The position numbers were made by a program, and so were the translations under genes. The notes under the pieces are model-generated. The model saw only the letters and a program-made list of their open reading frames with translations, had not been told where the DNA came from and ran no database searches. A stretch of DNA of 64,000 nucleotides from Bacillus_AD sp047238185 (GTDB lineage: Bacteria > Bacillota > Bacilli > Bacillales > DSM-1321), in NCBI RefSeq assembly GCF_047238185.1, contig NZ_JBDFMI010000001.1, positions 2,852,001 through 2,916,000 of the forward strand, in the 5' to 3' direction. Below, piece by piece: positions 25,209 through 34,789 of this stretch (positions within the stretch are counted from its first letter, which is position 1; every line of letters starts with the position of its first letter).

Positions 25209-28200
25209 TAGTCCACTACACCCTTCTTCATTTTTTCGTGCCATTCCTCCAATGAAACGACTGGTGCATCATTGTGAGTAAATCCATCCACGTAAGCTGC
25301 AAATGTTTCCAGGCTAGTGAAGGATAACAAACGGTATTTGGCCGCTTTTAAACGATCTTCTTTTTCATTTTCAGTCAGAGAAATAATGACTTTCCCCTTC
25401 TTCTCTTTCAGCCAAGCTTCAAGGTCGGACTCGGCTGCCAAGGACAGCCCTGCATCTTTCATCTTTGTAAGCACTGATTCCTCTAATTGGGCATGTCCCG
25501 AAAGGAATATTTCATTCCCGCGGTCGGATATGCTCTTTTCCAAAAATTCAAAAGCTTTTGCGAGCGCCTCTTCTTTTGAATTGCCAATAGCAATGCCTTC
25601 ACCGGTCGATTTCATTTCAGGCCCAAGCTTGCTGTCCAGCCCGCTAAGCGCAAATGTTGAAAACACTGGATATTTCACCACATGATAAGGCAACTTAACT
25701 GTATCTGCCTTTACATCAAGCAAATCCTGCAATCCATATTTCCCGAGCAATATTTTTGTCGCAATTTGTACCATAGGGACATCTGTCACCTTTGAAATAA
25801 TGGGGATGGTCCGGCTTGCTCTTGGGTTGACTTCAAGAATATACACGTCTTCATTTTGAATGACATATTGAATATTCATTAGACCTTTATAATCCAGTGC
25901 TTGCACAAGCTTCTTCGCATAATGGGCCATTTTTTCCTGAACATTTTTTGAAAGTGTCTGGGCAGGAAGATAGGCCATACTGTCACCTGAATGAATTCCT
26001 GCTTTTTCGATATGCTCTGCGATAACCGGGATAAATAATTGATGTCCGTCACCGATTAAATCTACTTCTGCCTCTTTTCCAGGCAAGTAAGAATCGATCA
26101 GAATTGGGTATTGGCTTTCTATAATACCAGCCTTCAAAGTCTCCATATTGCTATAAACCTTCATGCCGCTTCCTCCAATGACATAGGAAGGACGGACAAG
26201 CACTGGGAACTGCAGCTCCTCGGCATAACGGAAAAGTTCTTCTTCATTATTGGCTACATGGCCGGCCACGTGCGGGATATCAAGATTTTCAAGCAGTTCA
26301 TAAAAACGGTGGCGGTCTTCTAGTTGATCTACCACGTCAAAAGAGGTACCAAGTAAATTAATTCCGCTTTTCTCTAAAGCTTCCGCTAAATTGATGGCTG
26401 TTTGGCCGCCGAACTGGACGATCACATCCGTAATGAGTTCAGCCTCAATTACATTCAATACGTATTCCAATGTCAACGGTTCAAAGTACAACTTATCAGC
26501 AGTCGCAAAGTCTGTGCTTACGGTCTCTGGGTTATTGTTGATCATAATGCTCTCTACGCCCTCTCCCTGTAAAGCAAGGACGCTGTGTACAGAGCAATAA
26601 TCAAATTCAATCCCCTGCCCAATCCGGATGGGCCCGCTGCCAAGAATCAGCACCTTTTTCTTATCGCTTGGCAATTGCTCGTTTTCACCATTGTATGAAC
26701 TATAAAAATAGCTTGTTTTCGATTCGAATTCAGCACCGCACGTATCTACCATTTTATAGGACGCAACAATGCCCATTTGTTTTCTCTTTTCTCTTACTTC
26801 CGCTTCTTTTACACTCCACGCTTGTGCCAAGTATGCATCCGCAAATCCTAATTCTTTATAAAGAGAAAGTTCATCATATTGAACAGATTCGAACACTTGT
26901 GTTTCAATTTGTTTCTCTGCAGATACCAACTGTTCAAATAAGCGAAGATAGAAATAATCTATTTTAGTCTCTTGATGTATGGTTATAATCGATTCACCTC
27001 TGCGCAACAATTCAAGGATGACGAAAAACCGTTCATCGTTCATCGCCCGCATCTCTTCATATAATCCGTCTACAGGGACATTTTTTAACTTTGTCAGCTT
27101 TAATCCGATGACTTTCTTCTCTAAAGAAGCCACCGCTTTTTGAATTGCGCTTTCAAGGCTTCTGTCTATCGCCATCACTTCTCCGGTCGCTTTCATTTGT
27201 GTTCCCAATTTCCGGTTTGCACCCGTAAATTTATCAAAAGGCCAGCGCGGGAATTTAACCACAACATAATCCAATGCAGGCTCAAAACTGCAATAGGTGC
27301 TTTTCGTAACAGGATTTACAAGCTCTGAAAGAAGATAACCTACTGCCAATTTGGCTGCGATTCGCGCTATCGGATAACCGGTCGCTTTGGAAGCAAGGGC
27401 AGAAGAACGGCTAACCCGAGGGTTCACTTCAATCAAATAATATTGTTTACTGGCTGGATCAAGCGCAAATTGAATATTGCACCCACCTATGATTCCCAAG
27501 GATGAAATGATCTTAATGCTCGCCCCCCTCAACATCTGATACTCCTCATCTGTCAATGTTTGGGAAGGGGCGACCACTATGGAGTCACCTGTATGGATGC
27601 CGACCGGGTCGATATTTTCCATATTACATACAGTGATGCACGTACCTGACGCGTCACGCATCACTTCATATTCGATTTCTTTAAAGCCTGCAATACTCTT
27701 TTCCACCAAACATTGTGTAATCGGGCTTTCCTGCAAGCCCCCGCGTACAAGCTCCTTATATTGATCTTCATCAGCAGCTATTCCGCCGCCTGTCCCTCCA
27801 AGTGTATAAGCAGGGCGAATGATAATCGGGAACCCTATCTCTTCGGCGAATCCCATTGCCTCATCCAAAGTATGGATGATTTTACTGTCAGGGACTGGTT
27901 CATTGATCTCATACATCAATGCTCTGAACAGTTCGCGGTCTTCTCCCTTTTTAATAGAATCTATTGGAGTTCCCAACAACTTCACTTGATATTTATCAAG
28001 AACGCCCATTTCATCAAGCTCATAAGCCAGATTAAGGCCTGTCTGCCCGCCCAATGTAGCCAATAAGCCATCAGGGCGTTCCTTTTCAATGATTTTAGTA
28101 ATTGACTCCTTCGTCAAAGGCTCAAAATAAACTATGTCGGCATTCGTTTCATCTGTCATAATAGTCGCTGGATTATTATTGATCAAAATGACTTTATAGC

Positions 28201-28321
28201 CTTCCTCTTTCAGGGCGAGGCACGCTTGGGTGCCGCCGTAATCAAACTCCGCCGCTTGGCCGATAACAATCGGGCCTGAACCGATGACAAGGATGGATTG
28301 GATGGATGTATCTTTAGGCAT
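25208..28321 (-). CDS. carB: Carbamoyl-phosphate synthase large chain (arginine-specific)
   Basis: Synthesises carbamoyl phosphate from ammonia (delivered by CarA), bicarbonate and two ATP. 1037 residues: two ATP-grasp halves (about 1-400 and 545-930), both beginning with the paired GSGPI.IGQ.EFDY motif, an oligomerisation region between them, and a C-terminal MGS-like domain. Slightly shorter than pyrimidine-type large chains, as expected for the arginine paralogue in Bacillus. The start overlaps the carA stop by eight bases, which suggests tight co-translation of the two subunits. Confidence 0.97.
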   Translation of the reverse strand: MPKDTSIQSILVIGSGPIVIGQAAEFDYGGTQACLALKEEGYKVILINNNPATIMTDETNADIVYFEPLTKESITKIIEKERPDGLLATLGGQTGLNLAYELDEMGVLDKYQVKLLGTPIDSIKKGEDRELFRALMYEINEPVPDSKIIHTLDEAMGFAEEIGFPIIIRPAYTLGGTGGGIAADEDQYKELVRGGLQESPITQCLVEKSIAGFKEIEYEVMRDASGTCITVCNMENIDPVGIHTGDSIVVAPSQTLTDEEYQMLRGASIKIISSLGIIGGCNIQFALDPASKQYYLIEVNPRVSRSSALASKATGYPIARIAAKLAVGYLLSELVNPVTKSTYCSFEPALDYVVVKFPRWPFDKFTGANRKLGTQMKATGEVMAIDRSLESAIQKAVASLEKKVIGLKLTKLKNVPVDGLYEEMRAMNDERFFVILELLRRGESIITIHQETKIDYFYLRLFEQLVSAEKQIETQVFESVQYDELSLYKELGFADAYLAQAWSVKEAEVREKRKQMGIVASYKMVDTCGAEFESKTSYFYSSYNGENEQLPSDKKKVLILGSGPIRIGQGIEFDYCSVHSVLALQGEGVESIMINNNPETVSTDFATADKLYFEPLTLEYVLNVIEAELITDVIVQFGGQTAINLAEALEKSGINLLGTSFDVVDQLEDRHRFYELLENLDIPHVAGHVANNEEELFRYAEELQFPVLVRPSYVIGGSGMKVYSNMETLKAGIIESQYPILIDSYLPGKEAEVDLIGDGHQLFIPVIAEHIEKAGIHSGDSMAYLPAQTLSKNVQEKMAHYAKKLVQALDYKGLMNIQYVIQNEDVYILEVNPRASRTIPIISKVTDVPMVQIATKILLGKYGLQDLLDVKADTVKLPYHVVKYPVFSTFALSGLDSKLGPEMKSTGEGIAIGNSKEEALAKAFEFLEKSISDRGNEIFLSGHAQLEESVLTKMKDAGLSLAAESDLEAWLKEKKGKVIISLTENEKEDRLKAAKYRLLSFTSLETFAAYVDGFTHNDAPVVSLEEWHEKMKKGVVD

Positions 28322-29390
28322 ATGCTTTCTCTCTCCCGCTGTTTCTTTTTACTGTAACTAAAAATTCGTTGAATATTGACGCACTTTCCGCTGGTCCTGG
28401 GTTGGCTTCCGGATGGAATTGCACAGAAAGGATCGGCCATTGTTTATGCTGCATCCCTTCCACTGATCCATCATTGACCTGAACAAATCGGACTTCCAGA
28501 TTTGTCTTCAGCAGGCTTTGTTCATCCACCACATAGCTATGATTCTGGGATGTCATAAAAACAGTATGATTTTCCTTATCCAATACAGGCTGATTGGCAC
28601 CTCGATGTCCAAACAACAATTTTTTTGTTTTTCCTCCAAATGCCAAAGCGATTAATTGATGCCCTAGACAAATGCCCAACGTCGGATAAGCAGAAATGAT
28701 GGATTGAATCTCTTTGATATAAGGAAGCATTTCCATCGGGTCCCCCGGCCCATTTGATAATAATATTCCATCAGGCTGAAGTGCCTGCACCTCTTCATAA
28801 CTTGTGTTGTACGGAACGACTGTTACTTTACACTGGCGGTCAAGCAAAGATTGAAGGATCGACTTTTTATAACCGAAATCCATTAACACAATATGGCGGT
28901 CGCCTTCTCCATAACTTTTCACTTCTTTTTGTGAAACTAGTGGAACAGGCGGCTCTGACTCCAGCTTCAACGAAGGAAATTCGGCACCAGATTGAATGCA
29001 GGCAGGCATCGAACCATGCTCTCTTATCCGTTTCACGATAGCCCGTGTATCAGCATGCCCGATCATGGGAATATCCCATTTATTTAAATACTGCACCAAT
29101 GATTTTTTTGCATCATAGTGGGAATGGGCCATATCCCCCCGATGGACCACCACAGCCTTAACATGCGGCTTCGCACTTTCAAAATCATGTTCATTAATTC
29201 CATAGTTCCCTATTAACGGATACGTAAATACAACAATCTGGTCTTTATAGGAAGGATCGCTTAATACCTCTTGGTATCCTGTCATTCCTGTGTAAAAAAC
29301 AATTTCTCCACTAACCGGTTTATCCGGTGCTTGTGTGAGCCATTTACCACTAAAGGACTCACCATTCTGCAAATGTATATAACTGTCCAT
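28314..29390 (-). CDS. carA: Carbamoyl-phosphate synthase small chain (arginine-specific)
   Basis: Glutamine amidotransferase subunit that passes ammonia to CarB. About 358 residues from ATG 29390; a GTG at 29399 inside GGGGTGG is an alternative start. Class I GATase domain: nucleophile Cys in LGICLGHQ (about residue 237) and the His/Glu pair in QFHPEANPGP. The C-terminus overlaps carB by eight bases. A perfect 10-base inverted repeat lies in the gap before it. Confidence 0.96.
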   Translation of the reverse strand: MDSYIHLQNGESFSGKWLTQAPDKPVSGEIVFYTGMTGYQEVLSDPSYKDQIVVFTYPLIGNYGINEHDFESAKPHVKAVVVHRGDMAHSHYDAKKSLVQYLNKWDIPMIGHADTRAIVKRIREHGSMPACIQSGAEFPSLKLESEPPVPLVSQKEVKSYGEGDRHIVLMDFGYKKSILQSLLDRQCKVTVVPYNTSYEEVQALQPDGILLSNGPGDPMEMLPYIKEIQSIISAYPTLGICLGHQLIALAFGGKTKKLLFGHRGANQPVLDKENHTVFMTSQNHSYVVDEQSLLKTNLEVRFVQVNDGSVEGMQHKQWPILSVQFHPEANPGPAESASIFNEFLVTVKRNSGREKAYA

Positions 29391-29426
29391 ATAGTCCACC
29401 CCATCATTACGTATATAAATCTAATT

Positions 29427-29446
29427 AATTGTATAAAAATACAATT
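29427..29446. promoter_or_regulatory. Palindrome / ARG-box-like site upstream of carA
   Basis: AATTGTATAA and TTATACAATT on either side of a central axis form a 20-base palindrome (AATTGTAT-AAAA-ATACAATT) in the 70-base gap between argD and carA. It matches about 14 of 18 positions of the ArgR/AhrC box when read on the minus strand. It may be an internal operator or a processing hairpin. Confidence 0.45.
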
Positions 29447-29460
29447 AAACACAAAAATAT

Positions 29461-30603
29461 CTATTTTTTCACTAATCGTTGCGCCAATTTCTCTACTGCC
29501 AAATGTATCTCTTCAAAAGTCGCGTTAAGCGGCGGAAGAAGCCTCAATGTATTCGGGCCAGCGGTAAGGATTAACAAACCATCTTCCTGAAGCTTTATGA
29601 GCAATTCGTTTACCCCGTAATCCATTTCAATGCCCGCCATGAGGCCGAGGCCTCTTATCTCCCTTACAGATGGAACGCCTTCAAGTTTCTCTCTCAATAG
29701 GGAAAATAGATACTCGCCCTTCTCCCGGACCTTTAACAACATATCTTCCTTAAAAATTTGATCAGTGACAGCACAGGCAGCAGCAGCGCTGAGCGGATTC
29801 CCGCCAAAGGTTGAACCATGGCTCCCTGCATTGAAATAGATGCTTAATTCGGCTTTTCCAAGCATCGCCCCTATAGGGAGTCCATTTCCCAATCCCTTTG
29901 CCATCGTCACGATATCCGGTTTAAAATCAAAATGCTGATAAGCAAATGGTTTCCCTGTTCTTCCGATGCCCGTTTGGACTTCATCTACAATAATGAGTGC
30001 CCCATTTTCTTTGGCAATTTCCTGAACAGCTTTCAAAAATGACTTTTCCGCACAATGGATCCCACCTTCACCCTGCACGATCTCGATCATAATGGCTGCT
30101 GTATCCTGATCAATATGTTTCTGCAGATCATCGACGTCATTAAAGAGAAAGTAATCAAATTGCTCAAGCATCGGACCATAACCGACTCTTACTTTTTCCT
30201 GCCCGGTCGCCCCCATTGTCGCGTATGTTCGGCCATGGAAGGATTGCAGGCAGCTTATGATTTTTTTTCGTCCAGTCGCTTTTTTAGCCAATTTAATGGC
30301 TGCCTCATTCGCCTCGGCTCCACTATTGCAGAAAAAGGTATACTCAAGCCCCGATTGTTCGGTTAATATATCCGCCAACTTCTCCTGCAAGGGCTGTTGA
30401 AACAAGTTAGATGTATGCCAATACCGATCAATCTGGCGATTCAAAGCCTCCTTCACCTGTTCTGGCCGATGGCCTAAATTCAAAACGCCGATTCCCGATG
30501 TAAAATCGAGATATTTCTTTCCATCGCTATCACTCAGCCAGCTTCCTTCAGCATATTCAGGTGTAATGTTCCATCTTCCATAGGTTTGAAATAAATGGCT
30601 CAT
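29461..30603 (-). CDS. argD: Acetylornithine aminotransferase
   Basis: PLP-dependent class III transaminase making N-acetylornithine from N-acetylglutamate semialdehyde. 380 residues. The PLP Asp lies in IVDEVQTGIGRTGK (about 206), the Schiff-base Lys in TMAKGLGNGLP (about 235), with THG-type HGSTFGGNPL following. The start overlaps the argB stop by four bases (ATGA). Confidence 0.96.
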   Translation of the reverse strand: MSHLFQTYGRWNITPEYAEGSWLSDSDGKKYLDFTSGIGVLNLGHRPEQVKEALNRQIDRYWHTSNLFQQPLQEKLADILTEQSGLEYTFFCNSGAEANEAAIKLAKKATGRKKIISCLQSFHGRTYATMGATGQEKVRVGYGPMLEQFDYFLFNDVDDLQKHIDQDTAAIMIEIVQGEGGIHCAEKSFLKAVQEIAKENGALIIVDEVQTGIGRTGKPFAYQHFDFKPDIVTMAKGLGNGLPIGAMLGKAELSIYFNAGSHGSTFGGNPLSAAAACAVTDQIFKEDMLLKVREKGEYLFSLLREKLEGVPSVREIRGLGLMAGIEMDYGVNELLIKLQEDGLLILTAGPNTLRLLPPLNATFEEIHLAVEKLAQRLVKK

Positions 30604-31373
30604 GATTGCATCCCTGCCTTTTCAGAAAATGTCGTCCCTATCCAATTCCCTTTTGAAAAGAAAGCATCTTTCCCATTCACAATCCTCACTTGCCTTATGC
30701 CGGTCTCCAATGCTTTCAATGCAGTTTGCACCTTTGGAATCATTCCTCCAAGGATGACTTTTTCCCGGATCAATCTTTCGACCTCTTCTGCCGTTAATGA
30801 TTCAATTAATTTCCCCTCATGCAATACACCCTTCACATCTGTCACAAACACACAGCTATCTGCATCCAATGCCCTTGCTACAGCTCCAGCCGCCATATCG
30901 GCATTAACATTCAATGTTGTCCCCCATTCGGAAACAGCCAAGGGAGTCAGCACCGGCACAAGACCCATATCCAGTACGTTTTTGATCAATTCGCTGTTTA
31001 CAGACGTAATTTCACCGACTTCTCCTAATGATTCCTTATCTATATGCCTTCCTTTCAGAAGGCCGGCATCACTGCCATGCAAACCGATTGCATTGAAACC
31101 GTGCTGATTGAGCAGCCCTACAAGGCTCCTGTTCGTCTTTCCGGATAGGACAAGCTCAACCACATCAAGGACATCACTTGTTGTTTTTCGTAGACCGTCA
31201 TGAAATTCAGGAATGATGTGTAGGGTTTCTAGCATTTGGTTGATATCAGGCCCTCCTCCATGGACAAAAATCAGGCGATAGCCTTCTCGCTGTAAATCTT
31301 GCAAACTGGCAAAAAACGAATCGTCCAATTCATCCAAAATACTGCCGCCCAATTTTAGGAGCAGAATTTTCAT
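30600..31373 (-). CDS. argB: Acetylglutamate kinase
   Basis: Phosphorylates N-acetylglutamate; amino-acid kinase fold, 257 residues. Nucleotide motif KLGGSIL near residue 7, substrate motif VHGGGPDIN near 39, and DADSCVFVTDVKGVL in the C-terminal lobe. The short N-terminus lacks the extension of arginine-inhibited hexameric forms. This is consistent with the cyclic pathway with ArgJ, where feedback may act on ArgJ instead. Confidence 0.96.
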   Translation of the reverse strand: MKILLLKLGGSILDELDDSFFASLQDLQREGYRLIFVHGGGPDINQMLETLHIIPEFHDGLRKTTSDVLDVVELVLSGKTNRSLVGLLNQHGFNAIGLHGSDAGLLKGRHIDKESLGEVGEITSVNSELIKNVLDMGLVPVLTPLAVSEWGTTLNVNADMAAGAVARALDADSCVFVTDVKGVLHEGKLIESLTAEEVERLIREKVILGGMIPKVQTALKALETGIRQVRIVNGKDAFFSKGNWIGTTFSEKAGMQS

Positions 31374-31389
31374 GCATACCCCTCCTTTA

Positions 31390-32613
31390 TCACGTACGAT
31401 AGCTTCCGTTTATTCTCACATAGTCATAGGATAAGTCGCAGCCCCAGGCAGTGCCTGTTTCATTGCCTTCCTGTAAAGCCACTTCAATTACAATATGATC
31501 ATTTTTCAATTTATTTGAAGCATCTTCTTCAGAAAATGGAACAGGTATCCCCTTACGAAGCATAGTAATTCCTTCAATTGAAATATCAACTTGCTGCGGG
31601 TTGAACCCTACGCCGCTTCTTCCCATGGCTGCTATTATGCGGCCCCAGTTCGCATCACAGCCAAAGACAGCTGTTTTGACCAAAGAAGAACCAACGATTG
31701 TTTTCGCGATCATCCTAGCATCGTTTTTTGTTTTACTTCCCTTAACCGAAACCTCGATCAATTTAGTTGCCCCTTCGCCGTCTCTCGCGATTTTTTTCGC
31801 TAGGTCTTCACAAACGGCCGTTATTAATTTGATGAATACCGGCCAATCTGCATGGGAAGGAACCAGTTCCTCATTTCCGCTTAAACCGTTTGCCATGATA
31901 AGCACCATATCATTCGTTGATGTGTCCCCATCCACCGTAATCTGATTGAAGGTTTGATCAACAGCCTGCCGCAGTGCAAGCTGCAGGTTATTTGGCCCTA
32001 TAGCAGCATCGGTAGTCAAAAAGCCAAGCATGGTGGCCATATTAGGATGGATCATTCCCGACCCTTTAGCCGCTCCGCCTATTGTCACTGTACTTCCTGC
32101 AATTTCTGCACGATAGGCGCATTGTTTGGTTACTGTATCTGTCGTTAAAATCGCTGTTTCAAAATCAGATGCCCCATGAGCTTCATTAGTCGCTTCCAAA
32201 CTGTTTATGCCATTCTCGATTTTCTTCATATCGAGATATTCTCCAATAACACCGGTTGAAGCAACTGCAACTTGCCCTGGAAGCAATCCAAATTTATCCG
32301 CGGCCAATTGCCGCATAGTCAAGGCATCCTGCAATCCGCGCTCCCCTGTACACGCATTTGCACATGCACTATTGACAATGACTGCCTGCAATAAACCGCC
32401 ATTAGACAAGCTTTCCCTAGTGGCGAGGATGGGAGCAGCCTGGACAACATTTTGTGTATAGACCGCCGCTGCGCTGGCAGGTTTTTCCGATAAAATCAAC
32501 CCTATATCTTTTTTGGAATAGCGCAATCCCGCATGCAGCCCCCCAGCCAAAAAACCTTTGCAACTGACTATATTCCCTTCCTCAACTTGCTGGATTTCCG
32601 TTTGCGTTTGCAT
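31390..32613 (-). CDS. argJ: Bifunctional glutamate N-acetyltransferase / ornithine acetyltransferase
   Basis: Recycles the acetyl group from acetylornithine to glutamate. About 407 residues from ATG 32613, which follows AAAGGA; ATG/GTG codons up to 32631 are alternatives. The precursor cleaves itself before the Thr of HPNMATMLGF (about residue 192) to give alpha and beta chains and expose the nucleophile. It follows argC after a very short gap, so translation is probably coupled. Confidence 0.96.
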   Translation of the reverse strand: MQTQTEIQQVEEGNIVSCKGFLAGGLHAGLRYSKKDIGLILSEKPASAAAVYTQNVVQAAPILATRESLSNGGLLQAVIVNSACANACTGERGLQDALTMRQLAADKFGLLPGQVAVASTGVIGEYLDMKKIENGINSLEATNEAHGASDFETAILTTDTVTKQCAYRAEIAGSTVTIGGAAKGSGMIHPNMATMLGFLTTDAAIGPNNLQLALRQAVDQTFNQITVDGDTSTNDMVLIMANGLSGNEELVPSHADWPVFIKLITAVCEDLAKKIARDGEGATKLIEVSVKGSKTKNDARMIAKTIVGSSLVKTAVFGCDANWGRIIAAMGRSGVGFNPQQVDISIEGITMLRKGIPVPFSEEDASNKLKNDHIVIEVALQEGNETGTAWGCDLSYDYVRINGSYRT

Positions 32614-32639
32614 ACTGTTCATCCTTTTCACATGCAGGC

Positions 32640-33674
32640 CTATGGAAATAGCGGCAATTGCATTAATCCATCAGTTTCCCCGAAACCACATAGAATATTT
32701 GCATTTTGTACAGCCTGGCCTGCTGCCCCTTTCATTAAATTATCGATTACTGAAACAATCGTTATTCTTCCTGTTCTTTCATTAATAGAGAGTGAGATAT
32801 CGCAAAAATTCGACCCCATCACCTGTTTGGTGCATGGATACACACCCTGCTCCTGGATTCGGATGAACGGATGGTTCATATACGTTTCCCTATACAAACC
32901 ATGTAGCTTGTCATTGCTCCATTCCCCTTTCAATTCTGCATAGATGGTGGCCATGATCCCTCTCGTCATAGGCACTAAATGGGTGCTGAATTCAATTGTC
33001 GTACGATCCCCTTGCCAGATGTCCAACTGTTGTTCGATTTCAGGAATATGCTGATGCTCATGCACTTTATATATCTTAAAATTTTCATTCACTTCACTAT
33101 ATAAAGAACCGACGCTTGCAGACCTTCCGGCACCGGAGACACCCGATTTTGCATCAATAATCACGGAATCCGGCCTGATTAATCGCTCAACCATCAATGG
33201 TGCCAAACCCAATAATGAGGCTGTTGGAAAACAACCTGGATTAGCAACGAGATCCGCTTCTTTGATCTGTTCTTTATTCCATTCACTGAGCCCATAAACC
33301 GCTTTTCCCAAGATTGCTTCTTCTGCAGGCTCTTTTTTATACCATTTCCTGTATGACTCTTGAGATTGCAAACGATGGTCACCGGATAAATCAATGACCT
33401 TCACCCCAGCAGACAATAGTTTCGAAGCAAGGTCTTTTGCGACGCCTGACGGTGTTGCCAGAAAAACAAGCTGGCTATTCCCAGCTATTTCATCAATATC
33501 TATATCACGAAGCCTATAGGGACTATGAGATAAATGCGGATTTTCCTGATGAAGGAATTGTCCGGGCTTAGACGATGAGTGGAGAGAGGAAATAGTGAAA
33601 AAGGGATGTTGCTGCAGCAATCTGACTAACTCTACGCCGCTGTATCCCGACGCTCCGATAACTGATACATCCAT
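32640..33674 (-). CDS. argC: N-acetyl-gamma-glutamyl-phosphate reductase
   Basis: NADPH-dependent reductase of the arginine pathway, about 344 residues from ATG 33674 (MDVSVIGASGYSGVELVR); GTG at 33689 is an alternative. Rossmann motif GASGYSG near residue 7, catalytic Cys in NPGCFPTA near 149 and the His of HEHQHIPE. It is the first gene of the arginine cluster, and its promoter overlaps an ARG box. Confidence 0.96.
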   Translation of the reverse strand: MDVSVIGASGYSGVELVRLLQQHPFFTISSLHSSSKPGQFLHQENPHLSHSPYRLRDIDIDEIAGNSQLVFLATPSGVAKDLASKLLSAGVKVIDLSGDHRLQSQESYRKWYKKEPAEEAILGKAVYGLSEWNKEQIKEADLVANPGCFPTASLLGLAPLMVERLIRPDSVIIDAKSGVSGAGRSASVGSLYSEVNENFKIYKVHEHQHIPEIEQQLDIWQGDRTTIEFSTHLVPMTRGIMATIYAELKGEWSNDKLHGLYRETYMNHPFIRIQEQGVYPCTKQVMGSNFCDISLSINERTGRITIVSVIDNLMKGAAGQAVQNANILCGFGETDGLMQLPLFP

Positions 33675-33740
33675 TCTTTCGTACACCACCTTTTCATTAA
33701 TCTGAAGGAATTTCCATTTCTTTCTGCTTTTATTTACATT

Positions 33741-33769
33741 ATTATAATCATGAATAAAAATAAAATCAA
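33741..33769 (-). promoter_or_regulatory. argC promoter overlapped by an ArgR/AhrC box
   Basis: Minus strand: -35 TTGATT (33769-33764), 17-base spacer, -10 TATAAT (33746-33741). The spacer carries CATGAATAAAAATAAAAT (33749-33766, plus strand), very close to the B. subtilis ARG-box consensus CATGAATAAAAATKCAAK. A second, weaker box-like stretch lies near 33770-33790. The remaining gap to 34025 holds only a terminator. Confidence 0.8.
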
Positions 33770-33985
33770 ATGAATTTTTATAAATAATTTATTTTTCTAA
33801 AATTTAATATCACCCCTTCCCAAAACCCTTGTATTTTAAAGAGTTTTTCCACTTTTCATTAACCAACACAAATCCACCTAATTAAACTTGTCCAATATAA
33901 TATGCAACTGATATTAATTTTGCTGTAGTATTTTCCCCCGCATCCAGCATGTTTTTACACAAAATAGGCGTTATCGTCTCCCTTC

Positions 33986-34021
33986 AAAAAAAAACTGCAC
34001 CCCGGCAAGGGTGCAGTTTTT
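33986..34021 (-). terminator. Terminator after the YedF-like gene
   Basis: AAAACTGCACC pairs with GGTGCAGTTTT, with A and T runs on both sides. It ends the yitV-yitW-yedF-like group on the minus strand. Confidence 0.9.
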
Positions 34022-34025
34022 CCAC

Positions 34026-34364
34026 TCAATTAATAGTTAAAATTTCATATTGGCTCGCCAATTCAATGAAGTGATCCATTCCACTTATTTTACCGGCAGT
34101 CAATTTATCTTCGACACCGTAATAATCTACACATGTCTTACAGGCATAAACCCCTACCCCTTTTGCTTCCATTTCTTTCAGATGGACCGAAGCGAGGGAT
34201 TCTTCCGTTAAGGCCAAAACACCTGAATTCATGCAGAAAACGGCTACCGGAAGGTCCTCCCGTTGCTTCAAAAGAGTAAAAAAGGTTTCCAGGACCGTTT
34301 CTCCCAGTTCCCCGTTACCTGAACCAAACTTATTGGAGCTTAACAAAACGACTTTATTTTTCAT
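34026..34364 (-). CDS. YedF-like DsrE-family protein
   Basis: A 112-residue cytoplasmic protein of the DsrE/DsrF fold. It resembles the C-terminal domain of the YedF-type proteins linked to sulfur or selenium handling: VVLLSSNKFGSGNGELGETVL at the start and VGVYACKTCVDYYGVEDKL near residues 73-91, with a CxxC pair. The N-terminal TusA-like domain of full YedF proteins is absent. It lies 32 bases after the yitW-like iron-sulfur assembly gene. No selenium genes are visible here, so a selenium role is not supported. Confidence 0.75.
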   Translation of the reverse strand: MKNKVVLLSSNKFGSGNGELGETVLETFFTLLKQREDLPVAVFCMNSGVLALTEESLASVHLKEMEAKGVGVYACKTCVDYYGVEDKLTAGKISGMDHFIELASQYEILTIN

Positions 34365-34396
34365 GTTACCAACTCTCCTCTAAAAAGCAGTTGTTT

Positions 34397-34705
34397 TTAT
34401 GAAATACCTAAAGCAATTTTAGCATATCGGGAAAGGCGGTCTTTTGTCCAAGGCGGATTCCAGACAATATTCACTTCTGTTTCCTTAACTTCAGGAATAT
34501 CCATTAGGGCTACCTTCACTTGGTCTACAATTGTCCCTGCAAGCGGGCAGCCCATTGCAGTCAGCGTCATCGTAACAGTTGTATTGCCTTCCTCATCCAT
34601 ATCTATGTCATAAACTAATCCAAGATTGACAATATCAATGCCTAATTCCGGGTCGATTACTTGCTCCAATGCCCCCATCAGGTTATCTTTTAAATCTTGA
34701 TCCAT
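34397..34705 (-). CDS. yitW: MIP18/DUF59-type iron-sulfur assembly factor (YitW)
   Basis: A 102-residue SufT/PaaD-related protein thought to help deliver iron-sulfur clusters. The MIP18 motif is EQVIDPELGIDIVNLGLVY, and the conserved Cys lies in TAMGCPLAG near residue 58. The ATG at 34705 follows AAGGAG with nine bases spacing. It comes after yitV on the same strand. Confidence 0.88.
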   Translation of the reverse strand: MDQDLKDNLMGALEQVIDPELGIDIVNLGLVYDIDMDEEGNTTVTMTLTAMGCPLAGTIVDQVKVALMDIPEVKETEVNIVWNPPWTKDRLSRYAKIALGIS

Positions 34706-34789
34706 TGCATTCAACTCCTTTTTTTCTATTCTAACAAATAAGGGATTGCTTTGCCCATATCTTAGCGTCAAGCAATCTTTTTCTGAAAG

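Noticed and set aside
30595..31107. Long open frame on the plus strand opposite argB
   Set aside because: It is a shadow of argB in another frame, with no ribosome site and no recognisable domain. Similar antisense frames opposite clpB, prolyl-tRNA synthetase and the amylase-like gene were dropped for the same reason.
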